Shown here one piece after another: positions 31,833 to 44,289 of a stretch of DNA of 64,000 bases (position 1 is its first letter; the number at the start of each line of letters is the position of its first letter). This DNA is from Alopecurus myosuroides (lineage: Eukaryota; Streptophyta; Magnoliopsida; Poales; Poaceae), in NCBI GenBank assembly GCA_028641055.1, contig CM054058.1:496081419-496145418 (forward strand), in the 5' to 3' direction. Position numbers and translations under genes: made by a program. The notes below the pieces were generated by a model, which did not search any database, had not been told where the DNA came from, and saw only the letters and a program-made list of their open reading frames with translations.

Positions 31833-32397
31833 GTAGCCCCGAAGAAGGATTGAGACTTCACTCTGCCACCTTTCGTCGATAGCATTCTTTTCTGAGAAAT
31901 GTTTGCGTTTTGTCTTGATTCTTCTTTTCCCAAAAGACTTATAACACATATCTCGGGTTTTACCAAAATCCTCCCTTTTCTTCCACGAGCCTTCGTGGAG
32001 AAGGAACTTCATGATGTCAGCGATGAAATCAAGCTGACATCACGGACGTTTGGGTTCAGTCAAAACCCTAAAACATATCCTCTAACAGATTCTCGCGGGA
32101 AACGAGGAGATTGCCATTATCACCCTGTCCACTAATTTCCCGGAAATTACGGGCGTTACACGCGTCGATCATCCAACGGTCAAAATAGCCGTTGGAGCTA
32201 ATCTCCACACATCCGGCTATAAATAGCCACCTCGGGGTCTCCTGTTCCTCTTCCGTTCCATCGTCTTCCTCGAGCCCCTAGCACCACTTCAACCAGAGCG
32301 AGCCCGAGCGCAAGTTGCGAGCGGAGAGAAAACTAGCCCCAAAACTTCCCTGGAGTCCATCATCGGAGGCTCAACTTCACGGCTGCGTCGCCACCAA
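31833..32397. other. Tat-2 3' non-coding region and antisense leader
   Basis: This is the polypurine tract, then sequence shared with Tat-1 (11115-11650 reversed), including the antisense promoter at 32218. No coding frame is supported. Confidence 0.6.
32218..32225 (+). promoter_or_regulatory. TATA box of the Tat-2 antisense gene
   Basis: TATAAATA within GGCTATAAATAGCC lies about 175 bp before the ATG at 32398. The same box stands before the Tat-1 copy. Confidence 0.7.
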
Positions 32398-35300
32398 ATG
32401 GCCACCGGAGATTCCCCGCGCGCCTCGGAGGTGGAGAACGCCGTCGTGGATATCGAATTCATCATCAACGACATGGATCTGCAGCTTGATTCGCCTGTCC
32501 GCGCGGTGGCGACCACGCCGATGGGAACTGCCAACGACCCCTGCCTGTGGGGATCTACCTCCCGCGGCCGGAACCGCACCGCCATCCAGCTCAACCGCTC
32601 CTCCTCCGCCCCTGTTCTCTGCGCCTACAGAGGAAAACGTCACTCCCAGCTGCGAGGAGGTCACCGCTTCCGCCACTGACGGTGGTGAGGACGAAGAAGA
32701 AGAGAGTGCCGGGAATTGGAGCCAATGCAACGTGGTTCCTTCCCTCCTTCCGGCAATGGAAAAAGAAGGGTTTATCCTCGAAGGGAAATGGCGGTACGAC
32801 GAGGACGACACCGAGCCATCCCCAAAAGATGGCGAACGGGTCCTCCTCGCCTCTCACGTCAACAGAGGTATTGGTTTTCCGCCACCCTCCTTCTTCCTGC
32901 ACGTCTTAGACCATTACAAGATCCAACCACATAATCTCGCTCCCAATTTCATTCTTTATCTAGCCGGGAAGCCCTGTTCGAGGGGTATCTAGGAATAGAA
33001 CCCTTCTGAGGGCGCCCTCCCAACCTGCGGGACCATCTCCTTTATCTTACGTAGGTTTAGGGAAGATTGGTTCCCAAAAATTAAAACCTTGGAGTCCGTC
33101 AAATTATGGACGGGCTCCTTTTTCTATCGTGTGGATGTACCGTTTCCGGGAAAGGAAACGGGCATTCCGCATTTCGTCAATTCCGCGACCACTCCCCAAG
33201 ACAATTGGGCGATGGACGCGGTCCAGACTCTGCCTGCAGATCTGATAAGGATCAAGAGGCAAATCGCCAAACTTGTTTCCGCCTCTCCTCCTCTTACCGG
33301 CATGGACACTGTCTTGTGCTAGCTTGAAAGGCGGATTTAGCCTCTGGCTCAACACGAAACTCGGCTCATGTGTGATTACACGGGCCCAGAGGACTGCGAT
33401 GAGGGCGATCAACAAGTCCTTGTCTAATAAAGACTTGAAGAAGCGCGTCAACCAGCTGGTTTCAACTCGTTATCAGTACGAGGAGAGCCGGCCAATGTAC
33501 AACACAGAAAACCCAGCTCCAAAGGTATGGTTTGGTCATTTTGGGCATTTTTGTGAGTCTGTTTTTTTCTCGGATGTTTTTGTATCTCTTACCCGGACTT
33601 TATCTCTTTTGACAACTTCTAACTCTTCCTGAGGCTGAGCTTGCCACTGACGAGGAGTTGGACGCACTCCTGCTAACTTCCAATCTGGCGGAAGGAAGCG
33701 CAAGAAGATGGCTTCCTCTCGGGAGGTCATTGATCTTGACGGCGTGCCCGTCGCAACTTCCAGGTCAAAATCCTGGGTTTTTTCCTTTCTATGATTTTGA
33801 TCGCATGCTTTTGTTTCTCGGAATCTTACTTCTCGGAATTTCCATTTTATTTTTATTTATAGCCTTGCCCCTACCACATTGAGGGGAAAAGGACGCAAGA
33901 AGCACAAGGTTGCTGCTCACAGAGGAGCAAAGCCATCTCCTGCTGTAGCGCCGGATACTCTGACAGCAGCGGTGAAGAATACTCGGCTGCCCGAGAGGAC
34001 AAGCATCATTTGCCGTCCAGCCAGCCCATTGCATCCAACTCGGATGCGAGGGAAAGGGCGGTGCCGAAAGAGGGAGGTCCTTCAAATATTCCCAAGAAGG
34101 AGCCCATCCCGAACTTTGACAAGGACTTCAAGATAAAATAAGAGCATTTTGACGAACATGGATATATTCATCTGTGGGCGACAAAATACTTCACTCCAGC
34201 TCCTTTAATCTACCCCTGGACGCAAGGCGGCTTATAGTTAGGAATAATTATGTGTTCTCGCCTCGGTATGTCATACAAGACGGCCTTTGCCATGTCGGAA
34301 TCCTCTTTGCAGACTATGCAAAGGAATTTTCCGAGAACTTGGCAAGTCTTAAAAAAATGAGCCAGGTAAATATCTCTAGCCCCCAAGAATTTAGCCAATT
34401 GTTTTTTTTTTCACTGAACGCTTTCTTCTTATTCTTGCTTGATTTTGACTTAAACGATACTTCTCTTGTCCATGTTTCAGCAAACTGTCGAGACGATTAA
34501 CCTGGAAGTTTTCAATAAACTTACCATCAAGAACAAGGAGGTGAAAACTCTCCTTAGCATTCTTGAGGACAAGGACTCAGAGTTGGCTTCCGTTCAGCAG
34601 GAGCTGAAGGACTCGGCAGGTAAATATTTTTTATCATTTGAACTGCATTAATTTTTCTAAGTCATTTTCCGAGTTTTAAACTCTTCATTTTACTTGCTTT
34701 TCAGCTTCTTTGGCAAAAGCCAAACAAATTGGTGAAGATGCCGAGACTCTCCGAAAGGAGAATTATGAGCTTTACCAAATGACAGTAAAGCTTCAGAAGG
34801 AGCATGAGGCTAGCCAACTGGGCTGTTGGCATTGCCGAATCCAAGGCTTCCTCCCAGGACGATAGGGACAAGGCCACCATCCAGGACCTGGAGAACACTC
34901 TAAATCAACGCCTTGAAGAAGGAATTGAAATGGACAAGATTCTCGGTAAGTTTTAGTTCTTATACTGGATTTTTTCCTTGTACTTTTCACAGTATGTTTC
35001 CTTTCTCCCTCTTTGTTTTTTCTAACTTTTCTTTGTTGATTCAAACAGAGGGGAACCCCTTTCTTACCCGGATTGATAGAATCTGGGCTTTCGGGAGAAT
35101 ATTCTCCGCCTTGAAGACTGCGGGGATGCTACTTGTAAACAAGTACATTCACGACAAAGCGGGAGAATTCTCGGAAGTAAGCAAGCTTCCGGAGGCAATA
35201 GAGGAAGTGGCGAACCAGAAGGAGTCTTGGTTCCGCTCCGCTGCTCGCGGTGGTGTGCGCATGGCCCTTGGACTAATGCGTATGCATTATAAAACCGCGA

Positions 35301-35506
35301 AGTCCTGGCGTGTTGCGACCAGTATCCCTCAAGGGTACACGGAAGCGCAAAGAGCCGACATTTTTGAATCTATCAAGGGGCACGCCACCAAGATAGCTTA
35401 GATGGTGTCAATTTCGACCTTCTACCCGGAGGAAGAAATTCCAGCAACTCACGAGAACCCCAGTGACAGCGAGGAGGAGGACTCGGGCTCTTCTGACGCC
35501 TCTTAG
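32398..35506 (+). pseudogene. Tat-2 antisense accessory gene (Transposase_28-like)
   Basis: This is the orthologue of the Tat-1 antisense gene with the same exon order. The ATG at 32398 opens MATGDSPRASEVENAVVDIE. A frameshift near 32540-32600 moves into the frame with SLLPAMEKEGFILEGKW and the PF04195-like block GIGFPPPSFFLHVLDHYK... HNLAPNFILY. A deletion near 32980 follows, then VDVPFPGKETGIPHF and NWAMDAVQTLPADL. The exon 1 donor (aaag|gtatgg, 33524) and exon 2 donor (33763) are kept; the exon 2 acceptor looks mutated. Later exons encode helical segments (KLTIKNKEVKTLLSILEDKD) and the final exon (AARGGVRMALGLMRMHY), ending acidic with TAG at 35504-35506. Function is unknown. Conservation of splice sites in two copies supports a real spliced gene in the ancestor. 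Confidence 0.8.
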
Positions 35507-36379
35507 TTCCTTAGGAGCTGTTGGAGACCAAAATAGAAGCATTACTGCTCTTTCCATGTAATATCTATTGTAATTCTATCTATCTTTGTACGAAACAAGA
35601 TTCACCCCTTTGCAGTAAAATTAAAGTCTTTGTAAGTTTTTCGGGGTTTTAATTCCCTTTCCTTCTAAGTTCTCTATTTTGTATGCTTTAACTTTCCTTA
35701 GTGTCTGAAGTGGCTCGAAAGTATTTCATCTTCATGCCAAGTGACTGGGCATACCCAATCAGTCAAAACTTGGAAACGTGGATCATACTTTGGCACTTTT
35801 ACTTACTAATTCCAGTGACCCAACATACAAGCAGATAATACTTAGGAAATAATAAGGAATCTTGAAAGTTATGAAACTCAGGCACGCATGCACAATCTGG
35901 GTTTCCTTAGTCATTTTTAGGCTGTTAAAGCATTCAGTTTTTTAACTCTGAGCACGCAGGCACAATTCAGGTTAACATTGAAGCATTTTGAAAGATCATT
36001 GGGAAATAGATAAGATGGACTTATGATTTGAATGTAAATAACCAAGTAAAACAGGAATGCATGAATTCCGACAACTTTATTTCATGATCTCAAAGATGTT
36101 TACATAGAAATTGAACTAAATGTAGAAGGGACGTAACTGCTGGATGCTCTAGGTTCTCTTTGTTTCTCCTAGTTCGACATGTATCTTTCTTTTTCTCTTG
36201 CGATTCGAGTTGTTGGGATCATCTTCCGTATCTCGAATATCTACAAGGTAATATGATCCGTTTTTCATAGCCTTGCTAATGAAAAACGGCCCCTCCCAAA
36301 CTGGGGCTAATGTGTGCTTCCTTTCCTACACCAACCTTAGCACTAACTTACCTTATTTGAAAGAATGGTGTCTGATTTT
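35507..36379. other. Tat-2 spacer between antisense gene and pol
   Basis: This non-coding stretch matches Tat-1 7520-8166 in part. It includes the bases around 36080-36130 where the Tat-1 deletion ends. It holds the two converging 3' ends. Confidence 0.55.
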
Positions 36380-38270
36380 CCGACTATGGCAACGTCGTAA
36401 TCTTTGTTGATAAATGGTGGTTCTTTGTAGCACAAGCTCTCGTTCTTCTTCTAAGAGATCAACGGCATCCTGTCGTGCATTTTCGGCACGAGTCTCTGTA
36501 TGCTAACACTCTTGGGCTATCATGGAGCATGTCCGTGGGAAGCACTGATTCTGCGCCATAAACCAGGAAAAAGGGTGTTTGCCCTATTGATCTATTCGGC
36601 GTCGTTCGAATACTCCATAGGACAGAAGGTAATTCTTCTACCCATGCACCAGCTGCTCTGTGAAGAGGATATTTGAGTCTTAGGCGTATTCCTTGCAGGA
36701 TTGAGCTATTCATTCTTTCAACCTGCCCATTGGATTGTGGGTGTGCCAAAGGTGCAAGATCTAGGCGTATTCCCGTTTGTCGGCAATATTTGCCAACTCT
36801 CCAATAGAGAAATTTGTCCCGTTGTCAGTGATTATGCTGTGTGGAACGCCGTATCTCATGACTATGTCAATGATGAAATTTCTGGCAGTCACACCGTCAA
36901 GTTTTTTTATAGGTTTTGCCTCCACCCACTTGGTATACTTATCCACTGCGACGAGTAGATGTGTAAGTCCACCTCTTGCAGTTTTGAATGGTCACATCAT
37001 ATCTAGCCCCCAGACCAAAAATGACCATGTTATGGTGATAGTTTTGAGTGCTTCAGTTGGCATATTCGTCTGCTTGACATAATACTGACATCCGGCACAT
37101 GTATATTTACTATGTGTTCCGCGTCTTTCTTGGCTGTGAGTCAGAAAAACCCTACACGAAATGCTTTTTTGACTATGCTTTTTGATTGAGCATGATGCCC
37201 GCAATCTCCTGCGTGGATTTCTTGCAAAATTTCTCGTCCTTCCTCTGGCGAAATACATCGCTGAAAAATTCCTATAGTTCTGCGTTTATACAGGCAACCA
37301 TTGATTACCGTGTATCCTTTGCATCGGCGTTGTATCTGCCTTTGCAAGACCTCGTCTGCTCCATCCGGGAACTTCTGATCAACTAAGAAGTTTAAGTATG
37401 GAATTGTCCAATCCGGGTTAACGAGCAGAATTTCTATTGACTCGGAAACTAGAGGATAGTCAATATTTCCTCCTTTTATTGATGGTTCATGCAAGTGTTG
37501 GACAAACACAGCATGCGGTAGAATTTTAACCCTTTCCGAGCCCATGCAGGATAAAGCATCCGCGTTCCAATGTTCTTCCCTTTTGATATGAAGTATTTCA
37601 AATCTCAGGAAGCAAATGGCAAAATCGTCCACCGTTCTCCAATATTCGACCATGATGGGACTTTTGGCATCCCATGTTTCGTTTAGCTCATGTTGTACCA
37701 AATCCGAGTCGCCGTAGCAAAATATACGCTTAACTCCTATTTCTTTTGCAATATGCAAGCCATGAAGCAATGCTTTGTATTCTTCCACATTGTTGCTGGC
37801 GTTGAAGTGTATTTATAATACATACTCCATAATGTCAGCTTTTGAGGATTTTAGCACTACACCAGCTCCAGCACCTTTTTTCATCTTGGATCCGTCAAAG
37901 TGCATGATCCAATATTCCGACTCCGGCATGGTGTGTTTTCCATCACTTCTGTCCAATCAGCGATAAAATCTGACAAAACCTGGAACTTAATTGTCGTCCT
38001 GGGTTGGTACTTAATGTCGAACGCAGTCACTTCAATGCCCCATTTGGCAGCTCGGCCTCTTGCGTCCGCATTGTTAATGATATCCCGTAGTGGTGCTTTT
38101 CTTACCATTGTTATGGAATGTCCTTGGAAATAATGAAGGAGTTTTCGGGATGCAAAAACACGCCATATGCCAGTTTTTGATAATGTGGGTATCTTTTCTT
38201 GGTTTCAGAGAATACTTCACTTATATAGAATACTGGATACTGATCTGGTATGCTCTGTTCATCTTTGCGT
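36380..38270 (-). pseudogene. Tat-2 RNase H and integrase
   Basis: This is the polymerase half that Tat-1 has lost. On the - strand: a connection block (RGRAAKWGIEVTAFDIKY, about 38040), RNase H with EEYKALLHGLHIAKEIG, FCYGDSDLVQHELN and EEHWNADALS (catalytic Glu and Asp visible), the integrase zinc finger (HAGDCGHHAQSKS, about 37200), and the DDE core (DKYTKWVEAKPIKKLDG, SIITDNGTNF, then PQSNGQVERMNSSILQG with the Glu). Segments lie in different frames and several stops intervene, so it is inactive. RNase H removes the RNA template; integrase inserts the DNA. Confidence 0.87.
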
Positions 38271-39578
38271 CTTTATACAATTATCACTGCGCTGATAACC
38301 CTGTTAGTTGCTGTTAGGTACAATAACATAGGTTCTTCGTCTATTGGCGATGCCAAAACCGGAGCTTTCATCAAAGTTTCCTTCAACTGGGCTAATGCTT
38401 TGTCCGCCTCTTCTGTCCATTCGAGTTTGTCAGATTTCTTCAACAATTTGTATAATGGAACAGCTTTATCCCCAAGCCGGCTTATAAACCTGCTTACGGC
38501 GGCTACATAACCCATCAATCTTTGGACATCTTTTAGACACATGGGTCTTTTAATGTTTAAGATTGCTTTGATCTTTTCCGGGTTTACTTCTATTCCTCCA
38601 TGAGAAACGATGAAACCCAGAAGTTTTCCTGAGGGAACCCCGAAAATGCACTTTATTGGATTCAACTTCATTTTATAAGTGTGCAAGTTTTCGAAAGTTT
38701 ATCGTAGATCTTCAAGGAGTGTATGCTTTTCCTTGGAAATGATGGCAATGTCGTCCACGTAAACGTGCATGTTTTTTCCAATTTAACTATGCAAACAATG
38801 TTGCATGCAACGCTGATATGTTGCACCCGTATTCTTCAAACCAAAAGGCATGGTTATGTAATAGTATGTTCCATAGAGTGTTATGAAAGATGTTTTGATT
38901 TGATCTTCTTCTTTCATGCGTATTTTATGGTACCCGGAATAAGCGTCGAAAAAGCATAAAAGCTTAGAGCCAGCAGTGGCATCTATTATTTGATCGATTC
39001 GCGGTACCGCGAACCTATCTTTTCAACACAATTTTTTCAATCCCGTGTAATCTATACACATCCTAAGAATAGTACTATTCTTCTTCGGGACTACTACTGG
39101 GTTCGCAGACCAATCAGTATGTATTACTTCCCGGATAAAATCAGCTGCTAGAAGCCGGATAATTTCCTTGCCAATAGCCTTCCGTATTCTTCTGCCAAAA
39201 CGACGAAGACCTTGTTTGACGGGTTTTGATCCTGAAATCACCTTCAATTGATGCTCAGCAAGTTCCCTGGGTACACCCGGCATGTCCGCAGGACACCAGG
39301 CAAAAAATTCCCAATTCTCACGGAGGAACTTGATGAGCGCGCTTTCCTATGCGTTCGTCATCGTGATTCCCACAACGACGAATTTTGTCGGATCTTTGGG
39401 ATCTAGGATAACTTGTCTTGTATTCTCCGATGCTTTGAAGCTATCTTCTGGCTTCCGGCTTTCTTTTCCTGCCGGCATTTCGGTCGGCGATACTTCCTTT
39501 GGCAGCTCTTTCAGTTCCTCCCTTGCAATCACTTTTTTAGCGCAAAGGGCATTTCCTTTTTCCAGCTCGTTCGCCAAC
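38271..39578 (-). pseudogene. Tat-2 protease C-terminus and reverse transcriptase
   Basis: The first bases continue the protease region cut by the CACTA insertion (LANELEKGNALCAKKV). A TAG follows at the same codon as in Tat-1, then WCPADMPGVPRELAEHQLK, ADFIREVIHTDWSANP, MCIDYTGLKKL, the catalytic YVDD near 38755-38770 (MHVYVDD), and MKLNPIKCIFGVPSGKLLGF. Frameshifts between about 38690 and 39020 separate the parts. The domain order equals Tat-1. It is inactive because of these breaks and the CACTA element. Confidence 0.87.
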
Positions 39579-39601
39579 ACTACTAGGGAATTGCCATTCT
39601 A

Positions 39602-39965
39602 TGGAATTGATTCTGTGGCGCACCAGATAGGGGTGCGCCACAGAAATATTATTTTGTGGCGCACGGACCAGGGTGCGCCACAGAAATATGTAATTCTGTG
39701 GCGCACCAGATAGGGGTGCGCCACAGAAATCGTGTGGGCCCCACACCAATCAGTGGGCTGGGTGTCAGAGGCCATATTTCTATGGCGCACCGTGATTCGT
39801 GCGCCACAGAAAGGGCCACTTCTGTGGCGCACAGCGCAGGTGCGCCACAGAAACACCATATTCTGTGGCGCATCCTGCCAAATGCGCCACAGAATATGTT
39901 GTTTCTGTGGCGCACCTGTGCCGTGCGCCACAGAATAGCATACAGGTGCGCCACAGAAATATGCG
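39602..39965. repeat. CACTA left subterminal repeat array
   Basis: About a dozen copies of TTCTGTGGCGCACC or its complement GGTGCGCCACAGAA occur, mostly as head-to-head pairs every 40-50 bp. In CACTA elements such subterminal repeats bind the TnpA-type protein. Confidence 0.9.
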
Positions 39966-40350
39966 CACTGTGCACATAAAGGTGGCTGCCCCCTCTCTCC
40001 CCCCACTCACTTCATTGCAAAGTGGATGTTGCTCATTCGCCCCTCCTTCTCTCCACTCTATTTTTGCACATTTAGTTCTCCTTTTTAGGTAGGTGAACCT
40101 ATTTATTCGATGTATAATTGTTGGTGAAGTTTGTTGTTGTTGGGGGGGCCTAATTACCTTGCATCTATACTCCGGTGCCTCCCTCTCCCTCGCTCTTTTC
40201 GCGTGTCGGTATCGAATCTACTCGGTGAGTATAGTGTTGGAAGTTCATATGTCTTGTGTGGCCATCGATCGATGTGTATGGGTGTTTGTCATGCATGTGC
40301 AGGTGGACCGATCGATTGTCGCGCGTGCGGGCGCGGGTGGTGTATGGATG

Positions 40351-40386
40351 TTTGCCGAAATGTTGATTCACTTCCATTTCGGCAAA
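40351..40386 (+). other. Leader hairpin upstream of the TNP2 gene
   Basis: This is a perfect 12 bp inverted repeat, TTTGCCGAAATG and CATTTCGGCAAA, with a 12 nt loop. It lies about 50 bp after a tgtgcag splice-acceptor-like site (40297-40303), in what is probably a 5' untranslated exon. The equivalent is at 45510-45537 before the second gene. Confidence 0.7.
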
Positions 40387-40690
40387 CTTTTGCACCCCAT
40401 ATGTCCTACTTATAGGAGAGGTCATGCCGAATTTTTCGGCGACTATGCATGCATGTTGTGGTTCTAATTTTCTGCTCTCTATGTGTCTGTGCAGGCAAAC
40501 CATGGTACTAGAAATGAGCTTGCTCGATCGCTAGATACAAAAAGACGCGAAGGCGGACATGATTCGGTGCAACAGGCGGCAGATAAGATGCCTCGTGTCG
40601 ATCATGCAAACTCGTGCGCTGGATTGACCCTGATTCCGGACAATTGGAGGAGCACCTTCTCAGACGCGGTTCTTTGACGACCGCAACCAC

Positions 40691-43600
40691 GTGGCACCGC
40701 CGGCAGCAAAAGTTGTGCACGAAGAGGAGGGCGAGCGAGGATATGACGGCGAACAAGATCATCATGAAGAAGGATATGTCGGTGGAGAAGATCGACATGA
40801 CGATGAAGGCGAGAACACGGAGACCCCGCTAATTTCGGCCTTGCGGGACTCTCATGTTCAGGATCTGCTGCTTAAGGAGACGAGCAACGACATAGCTGCA
40901 GCTAGGGAGGAAGAGCCAAACTGGCGCAAATGGAGATAGACGGGGTGACTCCGTTGTTTCCTGGGTGCCGCCCCGAGGATACGCGGTTGCATGTAACGCT
41001 TGCTGCTCTGAAGATGAAGACGCAAAACAAATGGACCGACTCGAGCTTCAACAAGAACTTGAAATTCTGGCACGATCGCCTTCCCGAGGGGAACACATTG
41101 CCAAGCAGTATCAACGAGGCTAAGAAAGTCGTATGCCCTCTTGACCTACCTCACGAAAATTTCACGCCTGCATCAATGATTGTGTAATTTATCGGGGGAG
41201 TACAAGGACACAATCGCATGTCCGAAGTGCGGCCACGGACGATACAAGCTAACCAACAACAAGAAAATTCCTCGAAAAGTGGTATGGTACTTTCCTATCA
41301 CTCCCCGTCTTCAACGGTACTACGTGGACCCTAAGGAAGCAGAGCTCATGCAATGGCACGCAAAAAGGGAGAAGCCGGAAGAAGATCCGGAGAAGGGCTA
41401 TATCATGACACATCCTGCAGACGCTGCCCAGTGGGAAGCATTGGACATAGCTTTCCCGAGTTTTGGGGGCGACGCGAGGAACGTCAGGCTGGGTATGAGC
41501 ACCGATGGACTCAATCCGTTCGGCAACCAGAGTAGCACACATAGCAGCTGGCCCGTGGTTGTATGGCCTTACAACCTACCCCCGTGGCTGTGCACCAAGG
41601 AAAAGTACATACACTTGAGTATTCTCATCCAGGGGCCAAAACAACCAGGTGTCGACATGCATTTGTATCTCGGGCTGCTGAAAGACGAGTTAGACACGTT
41701 GTGGAAGACGCCACCCCGTACGTGGGACGCGTACACTAGAGATTATTTCCATATGAGAGCCGCGTTGCTGACGACGGTCACAGACTATCCTGGTTACGCG
41801 TATGTATCTGCCCAGGTCGGCCACGGATTCTGCGGCTGCGTGAAGTGCATGGACGGGACCCCGCATCTCCAGCTACCAAGGGATCCCGGGTCTTCGAAAA
41901 CCGTGTACCCAGGGGCTCGAAGGTGGCTTCGCCTGGATCACCCATGGAGAAAACGCGGTGAGTTGTTCAATGGTAAAGACGAGCCCGATGGAGCCCCGCG
42001 CACGAGGAGCGGCGAAGAAATCGACGAGCTTCTGAAAAATTGGGACGAGTGCCCTTCGCCGGGAAAGAAACGACCCAAGCCAGCGCCGCTGCTGGGTGTA
42101 TGGAAAGCGAGGTCTGTTTTCCACGACTTGGAGTACTGGCCGGTCCTCCACGCGCCTCATAGCCTTGATGTGATGCACATTACGAAGAACGTTACGGAGA
42201 GTCTGCTTGGCACTATTTGCAATTCGGAGAAGTCCAAGGATGGGCCGAAAGCAAGATACGATCTAAAACATTTTGGCATTAGGAAAAATCTACAGGTCCC
42301 CGCCGATAGTGATGATGATGATGACGATGAGGATAAGACGGAAGGTCCTCCCCGCAAAAAGGCTAAGAAGAACACCGTGGTGCTTCCCGCTGCCTGCTTC
42401 ACATTGAGTCCGCCGGAGCTTGAGCAGTTTTTCAGGTGCCTCGTAGAAGTCAAAGTTCCTCACGGATACTCAGGGAGTATAAGCAGATATCTGGACTTAG
42501 CGAAGAAGAGGTTCACCGGGATGAAGTCTCACGATTGTCATGTGCTCATGACGCAGATACTTCCTGTTGCGATCCGAGGGATAATGGACGAGCATGTCCG
42601 TGATACGTTGTTTGGCCTTTGCAACTTTTTCGACGTTATCACCCGGAAATCGATCGGCGTGAGGCAGCTCAAGATGCTACAGGATGAGATCGTGGTGATA
42701 CTATGCGAGCTCGAGATTTACTTCCCGCCGGCATTCTGTGATATATGTGTACATCTCCTTCTCCATGTCGTTGATGACATCAGGCATCTCGGCCCGACGT
42801 TTCTGCACTACATGATGCCGATGGAAAGGCAGAATGGTGTCCTGAAAGGATACGTTCGCAATAGGGCCCGTCCAGACGCAAGCATGGCCAAAGGATTTCT
42901 AACCAACGAGTGCATCTCTTTCTGCGACAATTACCTAAGCACCGAAGACGATCAGGATGTCGGTTTGTCCACCAGGACGCACCGTGGCAGACTCAACGGA
43001 GTCGGTCACCGCGAGGGCTGCCGCGACGTCCATGTCGGCATTCAAAAACGACGCGACGACTTTGATAGGGCTCACCGGGTCGCGCTACAACACTTAAAGT
43101 TGATCGAGCCTTTCGTGGAAGAGCACAAAAGCTTAATCAATCAGAATTATATTGAAATGGGCGGGCCGAGGAAGATGGGAGACGTAACCAAAGAGCACAA
43201 CTCCGGCTTCACGCGTTGGTTCAAGCAAAGTCAACTGACTGAAGCACGGAGAAAAATGCCTTCTACGGAAGATGAAAAACTCATATACATCTTATCACAG
43301 GGCCCCGGGCAGAACGTAAGGACCTATCAGGGGTACGACATCTCCGGTTACAGATTCTCCACCGAGGACAAGGACATGAGTAGCGAAAATCAAAACTCAG
43401 GAGTAACTATGCTATCATATGGCGATGCCGAGACTAATGTGGAAGAAAGATACTTTGGAAAGATCGAGGAGATATGGGAGCTCAACTACTGCGGAGAGAC
43501 GGTGGTGCCAATGTTCCGTGTGAGATGGGCCAAGAATGTCAAGAAAGAAGGACGGTATTTCACCACAATGGTTATACCCGATGCCAAATCGAAGAACGCA

Positions 43601-43927
43601 TCCGCGAAAAATGAGCCATGGGTACTCGCTAGCCAAGTTGACCAATGCTTCTTCATCACCGACCCGTCAAGGCCTAGCCGTGTTGTCGTGAGGAGGGGCA
43701 AGAGGAGCATCATCGGAATGGAAGGAGACGCCAACGAGGAAGACTTCAACAAGAACGGTGATCCGAAGATCGAGGAGGAGTTCGACAAGCACTTCGACAT
43801 GCCTACTACTGGTAAAGTAAGAAGGAAGACATCCCTACCTACACACGGTTGTCCGTTCACGCGAAGAAATCTCAAGGTGGCCGGTATAAAGTATCCAGTC
43901 GCCAAGAAAAAGGGAAAGAGACGCTAA
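40691..43927 (+). pseudogene. TNP2-type CACTA transposase (TNPD-like)
   Basis: This is the transposase that cuts CACTA termini. The main frame (41180-43927, 915 codons) has the CPKCGHGRYK knuckle, the tnp2 transposase core (LGMSTDGLNPFGNQS, WPYNLPPWLC, MHLYLGLLKDEL, YHMRAALL-like FHMRAALLTTVTDYPGYAY), then SLDVMHITKNVTESLLG, an acidic Asp run, the DUF4218-like region (ELEIYFPPAFCDICVHLL, MPMERQNGVLKGYVRNRARP), and the DUF4216-like region (YFGKIEEIWELNYC, MFRVRWAKN). A basic end closes it. The N-terminal part (40691-41180) lies in two other frames (SALRDSHVQDLLL, then PLFPGCRPEDTRLHVTL) because of shifts near 40915 and in a five-G run near 41204. The order fits plant TNP2 proteins. Confidence 0.9.
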
Positions 43928-43975
43928 TTAAGCTAGATCGGAACAGATCGATACAAATTAAGAAGATTTTTGTGT

Positions 43976-44104
43976 GTATATACATGCATGTGTATGTGTG
44001 TAGTATGTGAGACAAGCACTTCTTTCTATATATATATGCATGTGTGTATGTGAGACAAGCACTTCTTTATATATGTGCATGTGTATGTGAGAGAAGCACT
44101 TCTT
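43976..44104. repeat. Triplicated repeat after the transposase stop
   Basis: Three tandem copies of a 40-55 bp unit contain TGTGTATGTGAGACAAGCACTTCTT, interspersed with tatata. They lie in the presumed 3' untranslated region of the TNP2 gene. Confidence 0.8.
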
Positions 44105-44169
44105 TTTTCAATTAATTGTAATTTAGTGTTTTATTTCTTTAATTATAATTAAATAAAATATTAAAAAAA

Positions 44170-44241
44170 TGGTGGGCAATCCCAGGATTCGAACCCATGG
44201 CACTAGGTTATTTAGTTCACAATTATACCAATGGGCTACTA
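44170..44241 (-). other. tRNA-like sequence (degenerate)
   Basis: On the - strand TAGCCCATTGG (box A-like) is followed 35-40 bp later by GGTTCGAATCC, an exact box B, and then ACCA. The T stem pairs poorly and no acceptor-stem partner is found. It is probably a tRNA-derived relic (SINE head), not a working tRNA. Confidence 0.4.
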
Positions 44242-44289
44242 ATACAGATTTGTCACTGTACTGCGTTCGTTTTTTTTATTTATTATCCA

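Noticed and set aside
39602..39965. Regularly spaced palindromic repeats resembling a CRISPR array
   Set aside because: They are head-to-head subterminal repeats of a CACTA element in a plant genome, with variable spacing and a mirror array at the other end.
39537..40010. Long open frames on both strands with repeated WRT and CGAP motifs
   Set aside because: They are translations of the TTCTGTGGCGCAC subterminal repeats and are not genes.
44170..44241. A functional tRNA gene
   Set aside because: The T stem pairs weakly and there is no acceptor-stem complement, so it was kept only as a tRNA-like relic.
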